A stretch of 64,000 bases of DNA from Brevundimonas halotolerans (GCF_003730275.1 NZ_QTTA01000017.1:1-64000), one strand, 5' to 3'. Positions 43,782 to 53,605 are shown, counted from the first letter of the stretch. The notes: a model not told the origin generated them from the sequence alone. Numbers and translations are program-made.

Positions 43782-45314
43782 ATGCAAGACATTCTCGACC
43801 AGCTGGAACAACGCCGCGCCGGGGCCAAGCTCGGCGGGGGCGAAGCCCGCATCGCCGCCCAGCACAAAAAGGGCAAGCTGACCGCGCGCGAACGCATCGA
43901 GGTTCTGCTGGACGAGGGCTCTTTCGAGGAAACCGACATGTTCGTCGAGCACCGCTCGCACGACTTCGGCATGCAGGATCAGCGCATCCCCGGCGACGGC
44001 GTGGTCACCGGCCGCGGCACCATCGGCGGCCGTCTGGTCTATGTCTTCTCCAAGGATTTCACTGTCTTCGGCGGCAGCCTGTCCGGCGCCCATGCGGCCA
44101 AGATCGTCAAGCTGCAGACCATGGCCCTGACCAATGGCGCCCCCATCATCGGCATCTTTGACGCCGGCGGTGCCCGCATCCAGGAAGGCGTCGAGAGCCT
44201 CGCCGGCTATGCCGACATCTTCCTCCAGAACACCCTGGCCTCGGGCGTCATCCCCCAGATCAGCGTCATCATGGGCCCCTGCGCCGGCGGCGACGTCTAC
44301 AGCCCCGCCATCACCGACTTCATCTTCATGGTGAAGGACACCTCCTACATGTACGTCACCGGCCCCGACGTGGTGAAGACCGTCACCAACGAGGTCGTGA
44401 CCCACGAGGATCTGGGCGGCGCCCGCGTCCATGCGGGCAAGTCGGGCGTCGCCGACGGCGCCTTCGAGAACGATCTGGAGGCGCTGGCCGAGGTTCGCCG
44501 CCTGATCGGCTTCCTGCCCCTGTCGAACCGCGAAAAGCCCCCGGTCCGCGACAGCTACGACGACCCCGACCGCGACGAGGCCAGCCTCGACACCCTGGTC
44601 CCGGCCAATCCGAACCAGCCCTATGACATCAAGGAGCTGATCCTGAAGACGGTCGACGAGGCCGAATTCTTCGAGATCGCCCCGGACTACGCCAAGAACA
44701 TCGTCACCGGCTTCGGCCGCCTGGACGGCCAGACCATCGGCATCGTCGCCAACCAGCCCCAGGTGCTGGCCGGGGTTCTGGACATCGACTCCAGCCGCAA
44801 GGCCGCCCGCTTCGTCCGCTTCTGCGACGCCTTCGACATCCCCATCGTGACCTTCGTCGACGTGCCCGGCTTCATGCCCGGCACCCGTCAGGAATATGGC
44901 GGCCTGATCAAGCACGGCGCCAAGCTGTTGTTCGCCTATGCCGAGGCCACCGTGCCCAAACTGACCGTCATCACCCGCAAGGCCTACGGCGGCGCCTATG
45001 ACGTGATGAGCTCCAAACACCTGCGCGGCGACGTCAACTACGCCTGGCCCAGCGCCGAGATCGCCGTCATGGGGGCGAAAGGGGCTGTCGAGATCATCTT
45101 CCGCAAGGAAGCCGGCGACCCCGAAGCGCTGGCGGCGCGGGAAGCCGAGTACAAGGAGCGCTTCGCCAACCCGTTCGTCGCGGCGTCACGCGGCTACATC
45201 GACGACGTCATCATGCCGCACGGGACGCGGAGACGCCTGATCCGCGCCCTACGCACGTTGAAGAACAAGCAGCAAAGCAATCCTTGGAAGAAGCACGATA
45301 ATATTCCACTTTAG
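43782..45314 (+). CDS. Acyl-CoA carboxylase carboxyltransferase (propionyl-CoA carboxylase beta type)
   Basis: 510 residues. Two crotonase-like halves; [43 protein letters not shown] and [25 protein letters not shown] (in part) mark the PccB family that carboxylates propionyl-CoA with biotin-carboxylase partner PccA. A strong AAGGAGG lies before ATG 43782. No pccA is adjacent within the window, so it probably pairs with a distant subunit. Some relatives carboxylate methylcrotonyl- or acetyl-CoA. Confidence 0.93.
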   Translation: MQDILDQLEQRRAGAKLGGGEARIAAQHKKGKLTARERIEVLLDEGSFEETDMFVEHRSHDFGMQDQRIPGDGVVTGRGTIGGRLVYVFSKDFTVFGGSLSGAHAAKIVKLQTMALTNGAPIIGIFDAGGARIQEGVESLAGYADIFLQNTLASGVIPQISVIMGPCAGGDVYSPAITDFIFMVKDTSYMYVTGPDVVKTVTNEVVTHEDLGGARVHAGKSGVADGAFENDLEALAEVRRLIGFLPLSNREKPPVRDSYDDPDRDEASLDTLVPANPNQPYDIKELILKTVDEAEFFEIAPDYAKNIVTGFGRLDGQTIGIVANQPQVLAGVLDIDSSRKAARFVRFCDAFDIPIVTFVDVPGFMPGTRQEYGGLIKHGAKLLFAYAEATVPKLTVITRKAYGGAYDVMSSKHLRGDVNYAWPSAEIAVMGAKGAVEIIFRKEAGDPEALAAREAEYKERFANPFVAASRGYIDDVIMPHGTRRRLIRALRTLKNKQQSNPWKKHDNIPL

Positions 45315-45323
45315 GAGAGCGGC

Positions 45324-46193
45324 ATGTACGAGCGCTTGTGGGTGTGCATTGCGCTGATGATGGTTTCAGGGTGCATCGCACTGGAGCCGCCGGTCGACCT
45401 CCCGCCTCTGTCGGCTGACATAGACGAAGTCCACGTGGTTGCGCGCGTTCACTGCACCGAACCGCGGCTTGGGTCGGGAAACCTCTGCCACGTGATTTCT
45501 GATCCCGACCGCATCGCAGCGATCAGGGCATTCATCGATGCCCGGCCCGATGGCTGGAGCACACCTTTTGGCGGGGCACCGATACACCCGGTTCGTATAG
45601 AGATGTACCGCGAAGGGAAGCTCATTGAGAGCGTGGGCTTCAGCCAAGCATCCGTTGAGCGCGGCATGTTCCTCAGCCGCCGGGTTGATGACGCCGAGGT
45701 GGACCAACTGCTCAGTCTGATCGGCCTAGACCGATCGCATCTCCGCTTTGCACGTGATGCGCTTAAACGAAGCGATGGGGATACGTCGATCCTAATGGCC
45801 TCGGTCGACCATGTCTGGTGGGCCAGCATTGAAGGGCGCCAGGGCCGTTTGAGCTATTTCATTCCCGAAACCGATGACGTCATCGCTGACCTTAGCTGCG
45901 TTCGAAGAAGCGGGCTCATTTCGGCTTCGGTTTTTTTAAGCGATCGCGAATCCGACGTGATCGAAGCTCAGGCAGGCGAAGCTGTGTCGCTGTGGGCAGT
46001 CCAGACGGAGTCGAACGAGCCCATCAGCGACGCGGTTGTCCTTACTGCGACGCACGTTCCAATGTCTGACCCGGTCATGACGGCATTCCGCAGAACCCAG
46101 TCCATCGCCTTCCAGCGACAGCAGGCCCTTTCCCCTCGACTGCCAGCCGAAGAGCGAGAGATCGAACGCTTCTTCGTATTCTGCCAGCCCTGA
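45324..46193 (+). CDS. Lipoprotein of unknown function
   Basis: 289 residues, nine bases after the carboxyltransferase stop, with AGGAG before the ATG. Lipobox MVSGC (Cys17). Later sequence is polar without repeats; RRSGLISASVFLSDRESDVIEAQ and IERFFVFCQP close it. Codon use is less GC-biased than in the carboxyltransferase, suggesting acquisition. I cannot assign a family. Its stop overlaps the first codons of the truncated phosphatase reading frame at 46190. Confidence 0.65.
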   Translation: MYERLWVCIALMMVSGCIALEPPVDLPPLSADIDEVHVVARVHCTEPRLGSGNLCHVISDPDRIAAIRAFIDARPDGWSTPFGGAPIHPVRIEMYREGKLIESVGFSQASVERGMFLSRRVDDAEVDQLLSLIGLDRSHLRFARDALKRSDGDTSILMASVDHVWWASIEGRQGRLSYFIPETDDVIADLSCVRRSGLISASVFLSDRESDVIEAQAGEAVSLWAVQTESNEPISDAVVLTATHVPMSDPVMTAFRRTQSIAFQRQQALSPRLPAEEREIERFFVFCQP

Positions 46194-46327
46194 CCCACCT
46201 CCTCTTCCTCTGTTCCCGCAACCGCCTGCGCTCCCCCACGGCAGAGCGGGTGTTTGCGGACTGGCCGGGCATTGAGACCGCCTCCGCCGGCCTTGCCCCC
46301 GAAGCGGACGAGCCCCTGACGCGCTAT
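46190..46327 (+). pseudogene. Truncated low-molecular-weight phosphotyrosine phosphatase-like gene
   Basis: Reading from 46190 gives LTHLLFLCSRNRLRSPTAER then FADWPGIETASAGLAPEADEPLTR. CSRNRLRSPTAE is the CX5R(S/T) P-loop of LMW-type protein tyrosine phosphatases, and ASAGL follows as in the family; the enzymes are about 110 residues. There is no ATG, GTG or TTG at a useful place (only CTG), and homology stops after about 45 residues exactly where an inverted-repeat element begins (46328). The C-terminal half, including the Asp general acid, is missing. Probably an inactivated gene. Confidence 0.75.
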
Positions 46328-46527
46328 TGTCATCCCCGAATTCGCGAAGCGAATATCGGGGACGCAGCGCTGCCCCCCCGTCCCGCCCGGACAGCCGACA
46401 GGCTGAGCCGGGCGAAGGGTCGTGTCCGCCCCTCCCTCGCCCCGGATCGTCGCTAGCGTCGTCCGGGGCTGGCCCGTGCATGGTCCGCCCCGTCCCCGAT
46501 AACGCCTTCGGCGTTTCGGGGATGACA
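46328..46527. repeat. 200-bp element with 13-bp perfect terminal inverted repeats
   Basis: tgtcatccccgaa at 46328-46340 is repeated in inverse at 46515-46527. Each end is also a hairpin: 46334-46361 and 46494-46521, both with near-perfect stems and a three-base loop. The middle is C-rich and codes for nothing recognised. Compact size, TIRs and absence of a transposase fit a MITE or a paired REP-like unit. No clear target-site duplication is seen. It ends the truncated phosphatase gene. Confidence 0.75.
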
Positions 46528-46572
46528 ACAGTGCCCCCATCACGAGCAGAGGGATGGGGGAACGCCAAACGA

Positions 46573-46587
46573 GTTCTTGCTTTGTTC
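46573..46587 (+). promoter_or_regulatory. LexA (SOS) box GTTC-N7-GTTC
   Basis: GTTC (46573-46576), seven bases, GTTC (46584-46587): a perfect match to the alphaproteobacterial LexA operator known from Caulobacter and Rhizobium. It overlaps a promoter-like pair TTGCTT (46577-46582)-N16-CATAAT (46599-46604), so LexA bound here would cover the -35 region. The GIY-YIG ATG is at 46626. Binding is inferred from the motif. Confidence 0.75.
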
Positions 46588-46625
46588 TACCACTCGCGCA
46601 TAATCCCGCATCGGAGGCAGGGGCG

Positions 46626-46949
46626 ATGCGCGAGCACAGCTACTGGGTCTATATTGTCGCCAGCGGGCGGTGTGGCTGGCTCTATGTCGGCATGACCAAC
46701 GACCTGATCCGTCGCATCGGCGAGCACCGGCACGGCCAGGTCGATGGCTATAGCCGCGACCATGGCACCGATCGTCTGGTCTGGTACGAACCCCACCGCT
46801 ACGTCGATCAAGCCATCCTCCGCGAGAAGCGCATCAAGCGGTGGCGCCGCCCGTGGAAGTTCGCCCTGATCGAGGCCGCCAATCCCGACTGGGCCGACCT
46901 CTACCCCGCGCTTGCCCTCGGCCCCGGCGTCGCTGCGGGATCGCGATAG
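46626..46949 (+). CDS. GIY-YIG nuclease-domain protein (UPF0213-like), probable SOS gene
   Basis: 107 residues from ATG 46626. YWVYIVASGRCGWLYVGMTNDLIRRIGEH contains the two strand motifs (YIV and YVG, first in part), the catalytic Arg (RRIGEH), and later EKRIKRWRRPWK. The standalone GIY-YIG domain is of the UvrC-N/YhbQ type. Such small proteins may nick DNA or process branched substrates; biochemical function is open. The LexA box 39 bases upstream suggests induction by DNA damage. A distal catalytic Glu could be E90-like residues in LIEAANPDW. Confidence 0.85.
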   Translation: MREHSYWVYIVASGRCGWLYVGMTNDLIRRIGEHRHGQVDGYSRDHGTDRLVWYEPHRYVDQAILREKRIKRWRRPWKFALIEAANPDWADLYPALALGPGVAAGSR

Positions 46950-47728
46950 TGCCGACCCTCATCCGGCGCTCACGCGCCCCCTTCTCAGGAGGCTCCTTCT
47001 CCCGCAAGGGGAGAAGGAGTGCTGAGCTGGCGCCCTCAGCTATGATAGCTGCCCGCCAATTCCCCTACCCTTTCAACGCCCCCACCGTTTCTCGCACCGT
47101 TCTTCCCGACGCGGTCCAGCGGTGTGCAACCCTTCACCCGTCTCCGTCGCAGGAGAGGCGCCTCGGGACCCAGGCACTGATGCGGCGGCGGGGACCGGTC
47201 GAGCGGGATTGCCCGGGGCGAAACCCCGGGGTCCGGGGCGTTTCTGGACGCCTCGCCCGTCGCGGGCCGAGAGACTGGGACCTGCTGTCGAACCGGGACA
47301 GGCGAAGTCGGGCGCACAAGCATCCGGGCGCCCCGACCCCCGGCTGAAGAGACAGTCCCCCCAGGCGCTCGCGTGAACCGACCGGGGCGGCGCCAGGCCA
47401 GGTGCCGAAAATTACACAGCGCCCGTAACGCGAAAGCAGGGCGCATACGGTTCCGGGCCCCCGGCCCATGCGCCGCCCACCTCTCCATCACCTCTGCCCC
47501 AAGGGCGAGAGGGAAAAAGTCATGCCCCCATCACCTCCCCGTCCGTGACGGGGAGGGGGACCACGAAGTGGTGGAGGGGGCGGCACCGCGGTCAGAAATC
47601 AGGAACGCGCACAATCTTCAGCCGTCGCGTCGCCCCCTCCGTCACGGCGCTCACGCGCCGCGCCACCTCCCCGCAAGCGGAGAGGTGATGGGCGGCACCG
47701 GTCTTTGACAATCCGGCGCGCGTAAGAC
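46950..47728. repeat. 779-base noncoding field with palindromic dispersed repeats
   Basis: No supported gene. Hairpins: 46993-47019 (11-bp perfect stem ctccttctccc, loop 5), 47534-47556 (10-bp perfect stem cctccccgtc, loop 3), 47664-47687 (one mismatch). 47556-47582 matches 10266-10292 at 24 of 27 bases. ggagggggcg near 47573 and cgccccctcc near 47631 form a larger inverted pair. The 47150-47480 part is GC-rich with local symmetry, and I could not match it to RNase P, SRP, tmRNA or 6S RNA. Open frames here are low-complexity Arg/Pro products typical of shadows. Confidence 0.65.
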
Positions 47729-49639
47729 CTACGCCCGGGCCGCCCCGGTGCGCCCCTCAACCCCCAGCGCCGACAGCGCGGTGGCGGCGATCTGGTCGGC
47801 GTTCAGGCCGGCGGCGGCGTATTGCACCTCGGGCTTGTCGTGGTCCTGGAAGACGTCGGGCAGGTGCAGGGTGCGGATCTTGAGCCCGCCGTCCAGCGCG
47901 CCCTTCTCGGCCAGCATCTGCAGCACAAAGCCACCGAAGCCGCCCATGGCGCCCTCCTCGACCGTGATCAGCACCTCATGCTCGCGGGCCAGACGCAGGA
48001 TCATCTCCTGATCCAGCGGCTTGGCAAAGCGGGCATCGGCGACCGTGGTCGACACGCCGCGTGCGGCCAGCGTTTCGGCGGCCTTCAGCGATTCCTGCAG
48101 GCGCGTGCCGAGGCTCAGGATGGCGACCGTCGTCCCCTCGCGCACGATCCGGCCCTTGCCGATCTCCAGCGGCGCGGCCAGTTCGGGGATCTCGACACCC
48201 ACGCCATCACCGCGCGGATAGCGGAAGGCGCTCGGCCGGTCATCGATCTCGAGGCTGGTGGCGATCATGGCCGCCAGTTCCGCCTCATCGGCTGCGGCCA
48301 TCAGCACCATGCCTGGCAGCGCGCCCATATAGCCGATGTCGAACGAACCGGCGTGGGTCGAGCCGTCGGCGCCCACCAGTCCCGCCCGGTCCATGGCAAA
48401 GCGCACCGGCAGCGACTGGATGGCCACATCGTGGACCACCTGGTCATAGCCGCGCTGCAGGAAGGTCGAATAGATGGCGCAGACCGGCTTCATCCCGTCC
48501 GCCGCCAGTCCGGCGCAGAAGGTCACGGCGTGCTGCTCGGCAATGCCGACGTCGAACGTCCGCTCGGGGAAGGCCTGACCGAACAGGTCCAGCCCGGTGC
48601 CCGACGGCATGGCCGCCGTCACCGCCACGATCGAGGGATCGCGTTCGGCCCGCTTGATCAGCTCGGTGCCGAACACCTTGGTATAGCTGGGCGCATTCGA
48701 GACCGGCTTGGACTGCTTGCCCGAGATGACGTCGAACTTGGCCACGCCGTGATACTTGTCGGCGCTGCTCTCGGCCGGGGCATAGCCCTTGCCCTTTTGC
48801 GTCACCACATGGACCAGCACCGGCCGGTCGGTAATGGCCGCCGCATTTTTCAGCACCGGCAGCAGCGCCTCCATGTCGTGCCCGTCGATCGGCCCGACGT
48901 AATAGAAGCCCAACTCCTCGAAAAAGGTCCCGCCCGTAACCATGCCCCGGGTGTATTCCTCGGCCTTGCGCGCCGCGTCACGGAACGGGCGCGGCAGGTG
49001 TTCGGCCATCTTCTTTCCGAAGCGCCGCATGTTCTGATAGGCGCCGCCGGACACCAGCTTGGCCAGATAGGCGCTCATCCCGCCCACGGGCGGCGCGATC
49101 GACATGTCGTTGTCGTTCAGGATGACCGTCAGCTGGCCGGTCGTCTCGGCCGCGTTGTTCATCGCCTCATAGGCCATGCCCGCCGACATCGAGCCGTCGC
49201 CGATCACGGCCACGACCTTGTTGGTCTCGCCCTTCCGGTCGCGCGCGGCCGCAAAGCCGAGCGCCGCCGAGATCGAGGTCGAGGCATGAGCCGCGCCGAA
49301 CGGATCGTAGTCGCTCTCCGAGCGCTTGGTGAAGCCCGACAGGCCCCCACCCTGACGCAAGGTGCGGATGCGGTCGCGCCGTCCGGTCAGGATCTTGTGC
49401 GGATAGCACTGATGCCCGACGTCCCAGATCAGGATGTCCCGGGGCGTCTCGAACACATGGTGAAGCGCCACGGTCAGCTCGACCACGCCCAGGGCCGAGC
49501 CCAGGTGCCCGCCGGTCACCGACACGGCATCGATCACCTCGGCCCGCAGCTCATCGGCCAGCTGCTTCAGCTGGGGCGTCGTCAGCCCCCGCGAGTCGGC
49601 GGGAACCTTAACAGTGTCGAGCAGGGGGGTATCAGGCAT
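47729..49639 (-). CDS. dxs: 1-Deoxy-D-xylulose-5-phosphate synthase
   Basis: 636 residues. Dxs condenses pyruvate and glyceraldehyde-3-phosphate with thiamine diphosphate, the first step of the MEP isoprenoid pathway. [37 protein letters not shown] (ThDP-binding GDG...N), [10 protein letters not shown] and [18 protein letters not shown] (each shortened from the full conserved run) are diagnostic. ispA lies 119 bases upstream on the same strand (start at 50670). Confidence 0.98.
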   Translation of the reverse strand: MPDTPLLDTVKVPADSRGLTTPQLKQLADELRAEVIDAVSVTGGHLGSALGVVELTVALHHVFETPRDILIWDVGHQCYPHKILTGRRDRIRTLRQGGGLSGFTKRSESDYDPFGAAHASTSISAALGFAAARDRKGETNKVVAVIGDGSMSAGMAYEAMNNAAETTGQLTVILNDNDMSIAPPVGGMSAYLAKLVSGGAYQNMRRFGKKMAEHLPRPFRDAARKAEEYTRGMVTGGTFFEELGFYYVGPIDGHDMEALLPVLKNAAAITDRPVLVHVVTQKGKGYAPAESSADKYHGVAKFDVISGKQSKPVSNAPSYTKVFGTELIKRAERDPSIVAVTAAMPSGTGLDLFGQAFPERTFDVGIAEQHAVTFCAGLAADGMKPVCAIYSTFLQRGYDQVVHDVAIQSLPVRFAMDRAGLVGADGSTHAGSFDIGYMGALPGMVLMAAADEAELAAMIATSLEIDDRPSAFRYPRGDGVGVEIPELAAPLEIGKGRIVREGTTVAILSLGTRLQESLKAAETLAARGVSTTVADARFAKPLDQEMILRLAREHEVLITVEEGAMGGFGGFVLQMLAEKGALDGGLKIRTLHLPDVFQDHDKPEVQYAAAGLNADQIAATALSALGVEGRTGAARA

Positions 49640-49758
49640 GGAACGGGCTCAGTATCGGACGCGAAGATCGTCCTCGATCTTCTCTACATGATTGAGGGGG
49701 GCGCGGAACACCAGTGAGGGATTCATGAGCAATGGCTGATTGCCGCAGGAAATGGCGC

Positions 49759-50670
49759 TCAGGACCGCCGCTGCAGCACCACATCGACGCAGGCCTTCAG
49801 CAGTTCGGCGTCCTCGCCGAACACATCCAGATGCCCGCGCGCCTGATCGCGCAAGTGGCTGACCCGCTCACGGGCGGCCTCCAGCCCCAGCAGGGTGACG
49901 AAGTTCGTCTTGCCCAGCCGGGCATCCTTGCCGCCCGCCGCCTTGCCCAGCAGGGCCTCGTCGCCCTCGGCATCCAGCACGTCATCAACGATCTGGTATG
50001 CGAGGCCCAGATCGTGGGCGAAGGCGATCAGGGCTGCGCGCCGCTCGTCGCGGATGTCGCCGATGATCAGCGGGATCTCGAAGGCATGGGTGATCAGCGC
50101 CCCGGTCTTCAGCCGCTGCATCCGCGCCACCCCGCCCAGGTCGTCGCGCACTCCCATCAGGTCGATCATCTGACCGCCGGCCATGCCCCGGGCCCCCGAG
50201 GCATAGGACAGACGTCGGGCCAGCTCGCACCGGATCGCCGGGTCGTCGTGGGTATCGGGGTCCAGCAGGATGTCGAACGCCGCCGTCTGCAGCGCATCCC
50301 CCGCCAGAACCGCCGTCGCCTCGTCATAGGCGCGGTGCAGGGTCGGCCGGCCCCGGCGCATGTCGTCGTCATCCATGCAGGGCAGGTCGTCGTGGATCAG
50401 CGAATAGGCGTGCACGCACTCCAACGCACAGGCCGCCCGCAGCACCGGCCCCTCGTCCAGATCGAACAGGCGCGAGGCCTCGATGGCAAAGAAGGGCCGC
50501 AACCGCTTGCCCGGCCCCAGCGCCGCATAGCGCATGGCCTCGGTCAGGCGGGATTCGGGCCCGTCTGCCCGGGGCAGAAGTTCGTCCAGCGCAACGGTGA
50601 TCAGGTCGGCAACCTCGGCGATCCGGTCGATCACCGCCTGTTCCGGAGAATTGGCGGCCAGCGGGATCAA
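49759..50670 (-). CDS. ispA: Farnesyl diphosphate synthase (polyprenyl synthetase)
   Basis: 303 residues from a TTG at 50670 overlapping the previous stop (TTGA); an in-frame GTG at 50634 (residue 13) is an alternative. First Asp-rich motif [10 protein letters not shown] (FARM) and second DDVLD (SARM), with LGPGKRLRP at the IPP-binding position. It makes C15 farnesyl diphosphate from IPP and DMAPP, feeding undecaprenyl and quinone synthesis. Operon order xseB, CsaA-like, ispA, then dxs is conserved in part in proteobacteria. Confidence 0.96.
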   Translation of the reverse strand: MIPLAANSPEQAVIDRIAEVADLITVALDELLPRADGPESRLTEAMRYAALGPGKRLRPFFAIEASRLFDLDEGPVLRAACALECVHAYSLIHDDLPCMDDDDMRRGRPTLHRAYDEATAVLAGDALQTAAFDILLDPDTHDDPAIRCELARRLSYASGARGMAGGQMIDLMGVRDDLGGVARMQRLKTGALITHAFEIPLIIGDIRDERRAALIAFAHDLGLAYQIVDDVLDAEGDEALLGKAAGGKDARLGKTNFVTLLGLEAARERVSHLRDQARGHLDVFGEDAELLKACVDVVLQRRS

Positions 50671-51020
50671 AACAGCCGCCCGCCGACCGGAACCTCGCGG
50701 TCCACCCCGACCAGCACGACCTCACCGTCGGCGTCGGGAAAGCCGAGGGTCAGCACCTCGGACATCACCGGCCCGATCTGGCGCGGCGGGAAATTGACGA
50801 CGGCGGCGACCTTGCGTCCCACCAACTGGTCGAGGGTGTAATGCCGGGTGATCTGGGCCGAGGACTTCCTGACCCCGATGTCGGGGCCGAAGTCGATGGT
50901 CAGCTTGAAGGCGGGCTTGCGCGCCTCGGGGAAGGGCTCGGCGGTGACGATCCGGCCCACGCGAACGTCAACCTTCAGGAAGTCATCAAAGGTGATCTGC
51001 TCGGCGGCGGGCCCGGCCAT
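50667..51020 (-). CDS. CsaA-like tRNA-binding domain protein
   Basis: 117 residues from ATG 51020. An EMAP/Arc1-like OB fold: [55 protein letters not shown]. CsaA of Bacillus has chaperone-like and tRNA-binding properties; the bacterial family is otherwise poorly understood. The ATG overlaps the xseB stop (TGATG at 51018-51022) and its stop overlaps the ispA start. Confidence 0.93.
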   Translation of the reverse strand: MAGPAAEQITFDDFLKVDVRVGRIVTAEPFPEARKPAFKLTIDFGPDIGVRKSSAQITRHYTLDQLVGRKVAAVVNFPPRQIGPVMSEVLTLGFPDADGEVVLVGVDREVPVGGRLF

Positions 51021-51271
51021 CACTCGAAACCGGCGGGCTCGGCCCGGGCGGCCTTGCCGTCGGGCCCGACGACGATCTGTTCGACGCGCAGCTGGGCGGC
51101 CTTCAGCCGCTCCTCGCACAGGGCCTTCAGCCGCGCCCCCTCCTCGTAAAGGGTGATCGACTCTTCCAGCGGGGCCTGGCCGGACTCCAGCCGCGAAACG
51201 ATACTCTCAAGCCGCGAGAGCGCCTCCTCGAAGGACAGGTCCGGATCGGTTTTGGGAACGTCGGCGGTCAT
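51020..51271 (-). CDS. xseB: Exodeoxyribonuclease VII small subunit
   Basis: 83 residues from ATG 51271. Two-helix XseB fold: LSFEEALSRLESIVSRLESG and LEESITLYEEGARLKALCEERL (quoted in part). Several XseB chains bind each XseA helical stalk. xseA is 48 kb away at 1972. An upstream start (51307) would add 12 residues without similarity and is not favoured. Confidence 0.97.
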   Translation of the reverse strand: MTADVPKTDPDLSFEEALSRLESIVSRLESGQAPLEESITLYEEGARLKALCEERLKAAQLRVEQIVVGPDGKAARAEPAGFE

Positions 51272-51320
51272 GGCTGCGGTTCTGACAGGCCCGGTCAGGA
51301 CAGGCAAGACAGGGGGCGGC

Positions 51321-52025
51321 TCAGCGCTTCACAAAGCGCCGCTGCGACCAGTATTTGAAGCCCTGATTGTGCGCCAGCCGCCAGCCATGCGCCTTCAGGC
51401 AGCGACCGACCATGTGGTTGAAATAGCCGTGGGCCAGGACCAGCACATCGCCCCCCATGGCCGCTTTCTCGATCAGCAGGCGTGCAGCGCGATCGGCCCG
51501 GGCCTCGGCCTCGCGGCGGGTCTCCTGCCCTTGATGGTGATCGAATGCATGCCACCAGAAGCGCGACACCACCCCCCACCAGCGAGGCGACAGCTTGAAC
51601 CACTCCGGAAAGGGCGGCGGCGGCAGGGGCGCTTCGATGAACAGGGCATCGCTGAGGACCTCACGATCCCCCGAAATGGCGGCGGCCGTCTCGATGGCCC
51701 GCTGGCGGGTCGACGACAGGATCAGGGCAGCGCCCTCTGCCGTCAGCAGAAGTTCGGCCGGCGGCGTCTGGCCTTCCAGCAGTCCGCCCAGCTCATACTT
51801 GCCCCACCAGTCGCGGTACTGGCGAGCGGTGATAAGGCATTTGCGCGACAGGGCCGGCTCGCCGTGGCGGGCCAGCACGATGTCGCCGCTGGTGCCCGGC
51901 AGGGGCGCGGCCGATTCGGCATCCTTGCGCGTGCTGTCCGCGGCCAGATCGTTGAGACGGTCGGGGTCAAGCATGGCATCGGGGCGGCTGGCGACAGCAA
52001 GACTGTCGGTCGACGTGTCCCTCAT
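51321..52025 (-). CDS. Histidine phosphatase superfamily protein
   Basis: 234 residues. The RHG motif VLARHGEPALS (about 50-60) supplies the phospho-His and the later VLAHGYFNHMV the second catalytic His. There is an N-terminal extension of about 45 residues; a start at residue 18 (MLDPDR) is possible. The sequence resembles a group of alphaproteobacterial phosphoglycerate-mutase-like enzymes of unknown substrate. Its ATG overlaps the deacetylase stop by 4 bases. Confidence 0.87.
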   Translation of the reverse strand: MRDTSTDSLAVASRPDAMLDPDRLNDLAADSTRKDAESAAPLPGTSGDIVLARHGEPALSRKCLITARQYRDWWGKYELGGLLEGQTPPAELLLTAEGAALILSSTRQRAIETAAAISGDREVLSDALFIEAPLPPPPFPEWFKLSPRWWGVVSRFWWHAFDHHQGQETRREAEARADRAARLLIEKAAMGGDVLVLAHGYFNHMVGRCLKAHGWRLAHNQGFKYWSQRRFVKR

Positions 52026-52942
52026 TCCTCCCCCAATGCCTGAACATGGGCCACAGCAGATCGCCCCAGACCTTCGAGGTCGTAGCCCCCCTCCAGCGAA
52101 CTGACAACCTTGCCCGAACAGACCCGCCTCGCTACCTCGACCACCGCACGCGTGGCCCAGGCGAAATCCTCGGCCTCAAGGCTCTGGTGGGCCAATGGGT
52201 CACGGCGGTGCGCATCAAACCCTGCCGAGATCAGGATCAGGTCGGGCGAGAAGGCTTCCAGCGCCGGCATCAGTCTGTCGGCAAAGGTCCGCCGCCAGGA
52301 ATCGCGGGCAGCATGCGGCTCGACCGCCGCGTTGACGATATTGCCCACGCCCGTCTCGGACGGCGCGCCCGTGCCGGGATAGAGGGGCATCTGATGGATC
52401 GAGCCAAGGAACAGGCTGGGATCAGCCTCGAAGGCCGCTTGGGTGCCATTGCCATGGTGGACATCGAAATCGACCACCGCGACGCGTTTCGCGCCCTCGG
52501 CCTGCGCCACCCGGGCGGCAACGGCGACGTTCGAGAACAGGCAGAACCCCATCGACTGGTTGGGCTCGGCATGGTGACCGGGCGGCCGGATCGCGCAAAA
52601 GGCCCGGTCCATTTCCCCGGCCATGACCGCGCGAACAGCATCGACCACCGCTCCGGCCGCCAGACGTGCAGCGCGCACACTGCCCGGCGACAGATGGGTA
52701 TCGGCGTCCAGCGACACCCGGCCGGCCGCCGGCGAGGCCTTCAGGATATTGGCGACATAGGCCGCCGGGTGCAGTCGCTCCAGGTCCGCAACCGACGCCT
52801 CGGTCGCCGCACGCCGGTTGCCATCCAGCCCGGCATCAGCCAGCGCCGCCAGCACCGCAGCCAGCCGCTCGGGCCGCTCGGGGTGGCCAACGCCGGGCTG
52901 GTGTCCGGTCATGTCGGGGTGGGTAAAGATCGGCAGGGTCAT
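52022..52942 (-). CDS. Histone deacetylase family protein (acetylpolyamine/acetoin-type)
   Basis: 306 residues from ATG 52942. The zinc amidohydrolase core is intact: RPPGHHAEPN (catalytic His pair), VDFDVHHGNGTQ (metal Asp/His), ISAGFDAHRRDPL (metal Asp), GGYD. Bacterial members hydrolyse acetylated polyamines, lysine side chains or small amides. Upstream in-frame codons to 53113 run over the divergent GNAT start region and are unsupported. Confidence 0.93.
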   Translation of the reverse strand: MTLPIFTHPDMTGHQPGVGHPERPERLAAVLAALADAGLDGNRRAATEASVADLERLHPAAYVANILKASPAAGRVSLDADTHLSPGSVRAARLAAGAVVDAVRAVMAGEMDRAFCAIRPPGHHAEPNQSMGFCLFSNVAVAARVAQAEGAKRVAVVDFDVHHGNGTQAAFEADPSLFLGSIHQMPLYPGTGAPSETGVGNIVNAAVEPHAARDSWRRTFADRLMPALEAFSPDLILISAGFDAHRRDPLAHQSLEAEDFAWATRAVVEVARRVCSGKVVSSLEGGYDLEGLGRSAVAHVQALGEE

Positions 52943-53009
52943 TGCCGCCAGACTAGGCCCCGAATCCCTGCTTGTCGCCTGCCTCGCCAGAGCGTGATAA
53001 GCGCGCCGC

Positions 53010-53540
53010 ATGAGCGATATCCTGATCCGCCCGGCCCGCCTGACCGATGCCCCTGCCCTGTCCGAGGCCGGCAGCCGGACCTTCGTCGAAACCTTCATGG
53101 ACGGCTTCGGCATACCCTATCCGAAAGACGACCTCGCAGTGTTCATGGACGCGATCTTCAGCGTCGAGGCCACCCGGGTCCGGCTTGCAGATTCGACCAT
53201 GGGCTGGTGGGTGGCCGAGCGCGACGGTCAGTTGCTGGGCTTTGCCAATACCGGCCCGAACGCCCTGCCCCACCCCGACGCCCGCCCGGGCGAGGCCGAG
53301 CTGAAGCGGCTCTACATCCTCAAGGAAGCCCAGGGCCTCGGCCTCGGCACCCGCCTGCTCAAGGTGGCCATGGACTGGATGACCGAACACGGCACCGGCG
53401 CCCAGTGGATCGGCGTCTGGAGCGGCAATCTGAAGGCGCAAAAACTGTATGCCGCCTACGGCTTCGAAAAGGCCGGCGAGTACCAGTTCCCCGTCGGCCG
53501 CTGGATGGACGACGAATTCATCCTGCGGAAACCCGCCTGA
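53010..53540 (+). CDS. GNAT family N-acetyltransferase
   Basis: 176 residues. ILIRPARLTDAPAL at the N-terminus, the acetyl-CoA loop LKEAQGLGLGTRLLKVAM (QGxGxG, about 110-115) and GVWSGNLKAQKLYAAYGFEKAG. The acceptor is unknown. Divergent from the deacetylase gene with 67 bases between starts; a functional link of acetylation and deacetylation is tempting but only positional. Confidence 0.92.
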   Translation: MSDILIRPARLTDAPALSEAGSRTFVETFMDGFGIPYPKDDLAVFMDAIFSVEATRVRLADSTMGWWVAERDGQLLGFANTGPNALPHPDARPGEAELKRLYILKEAQGLGLGTRLLKVAMDWMTEHGTGAQWIGVWSGNLKAQKLYAAYGFEKAGEYQFPVGRWMDDEFILRKPA

Positions 53541-53605
53541 TACCGGCATGGACGCCAGCGCGGGGGCGTGGTCATCTGGTCGCCTGTTCCAACTAGGGTT
53601 CCACC

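Noticed and set aside
47150..47480. Possible RNase P, SRP, tmRNA or 6S RNA
   Set aside because: None of the conserved core sequences of these RNAs could be found on either strand.
47822..49717. Long plus-strand frame opposite dxs
   Set aside because: Same codon-mirroring artefact; the dxs motifs are complete.
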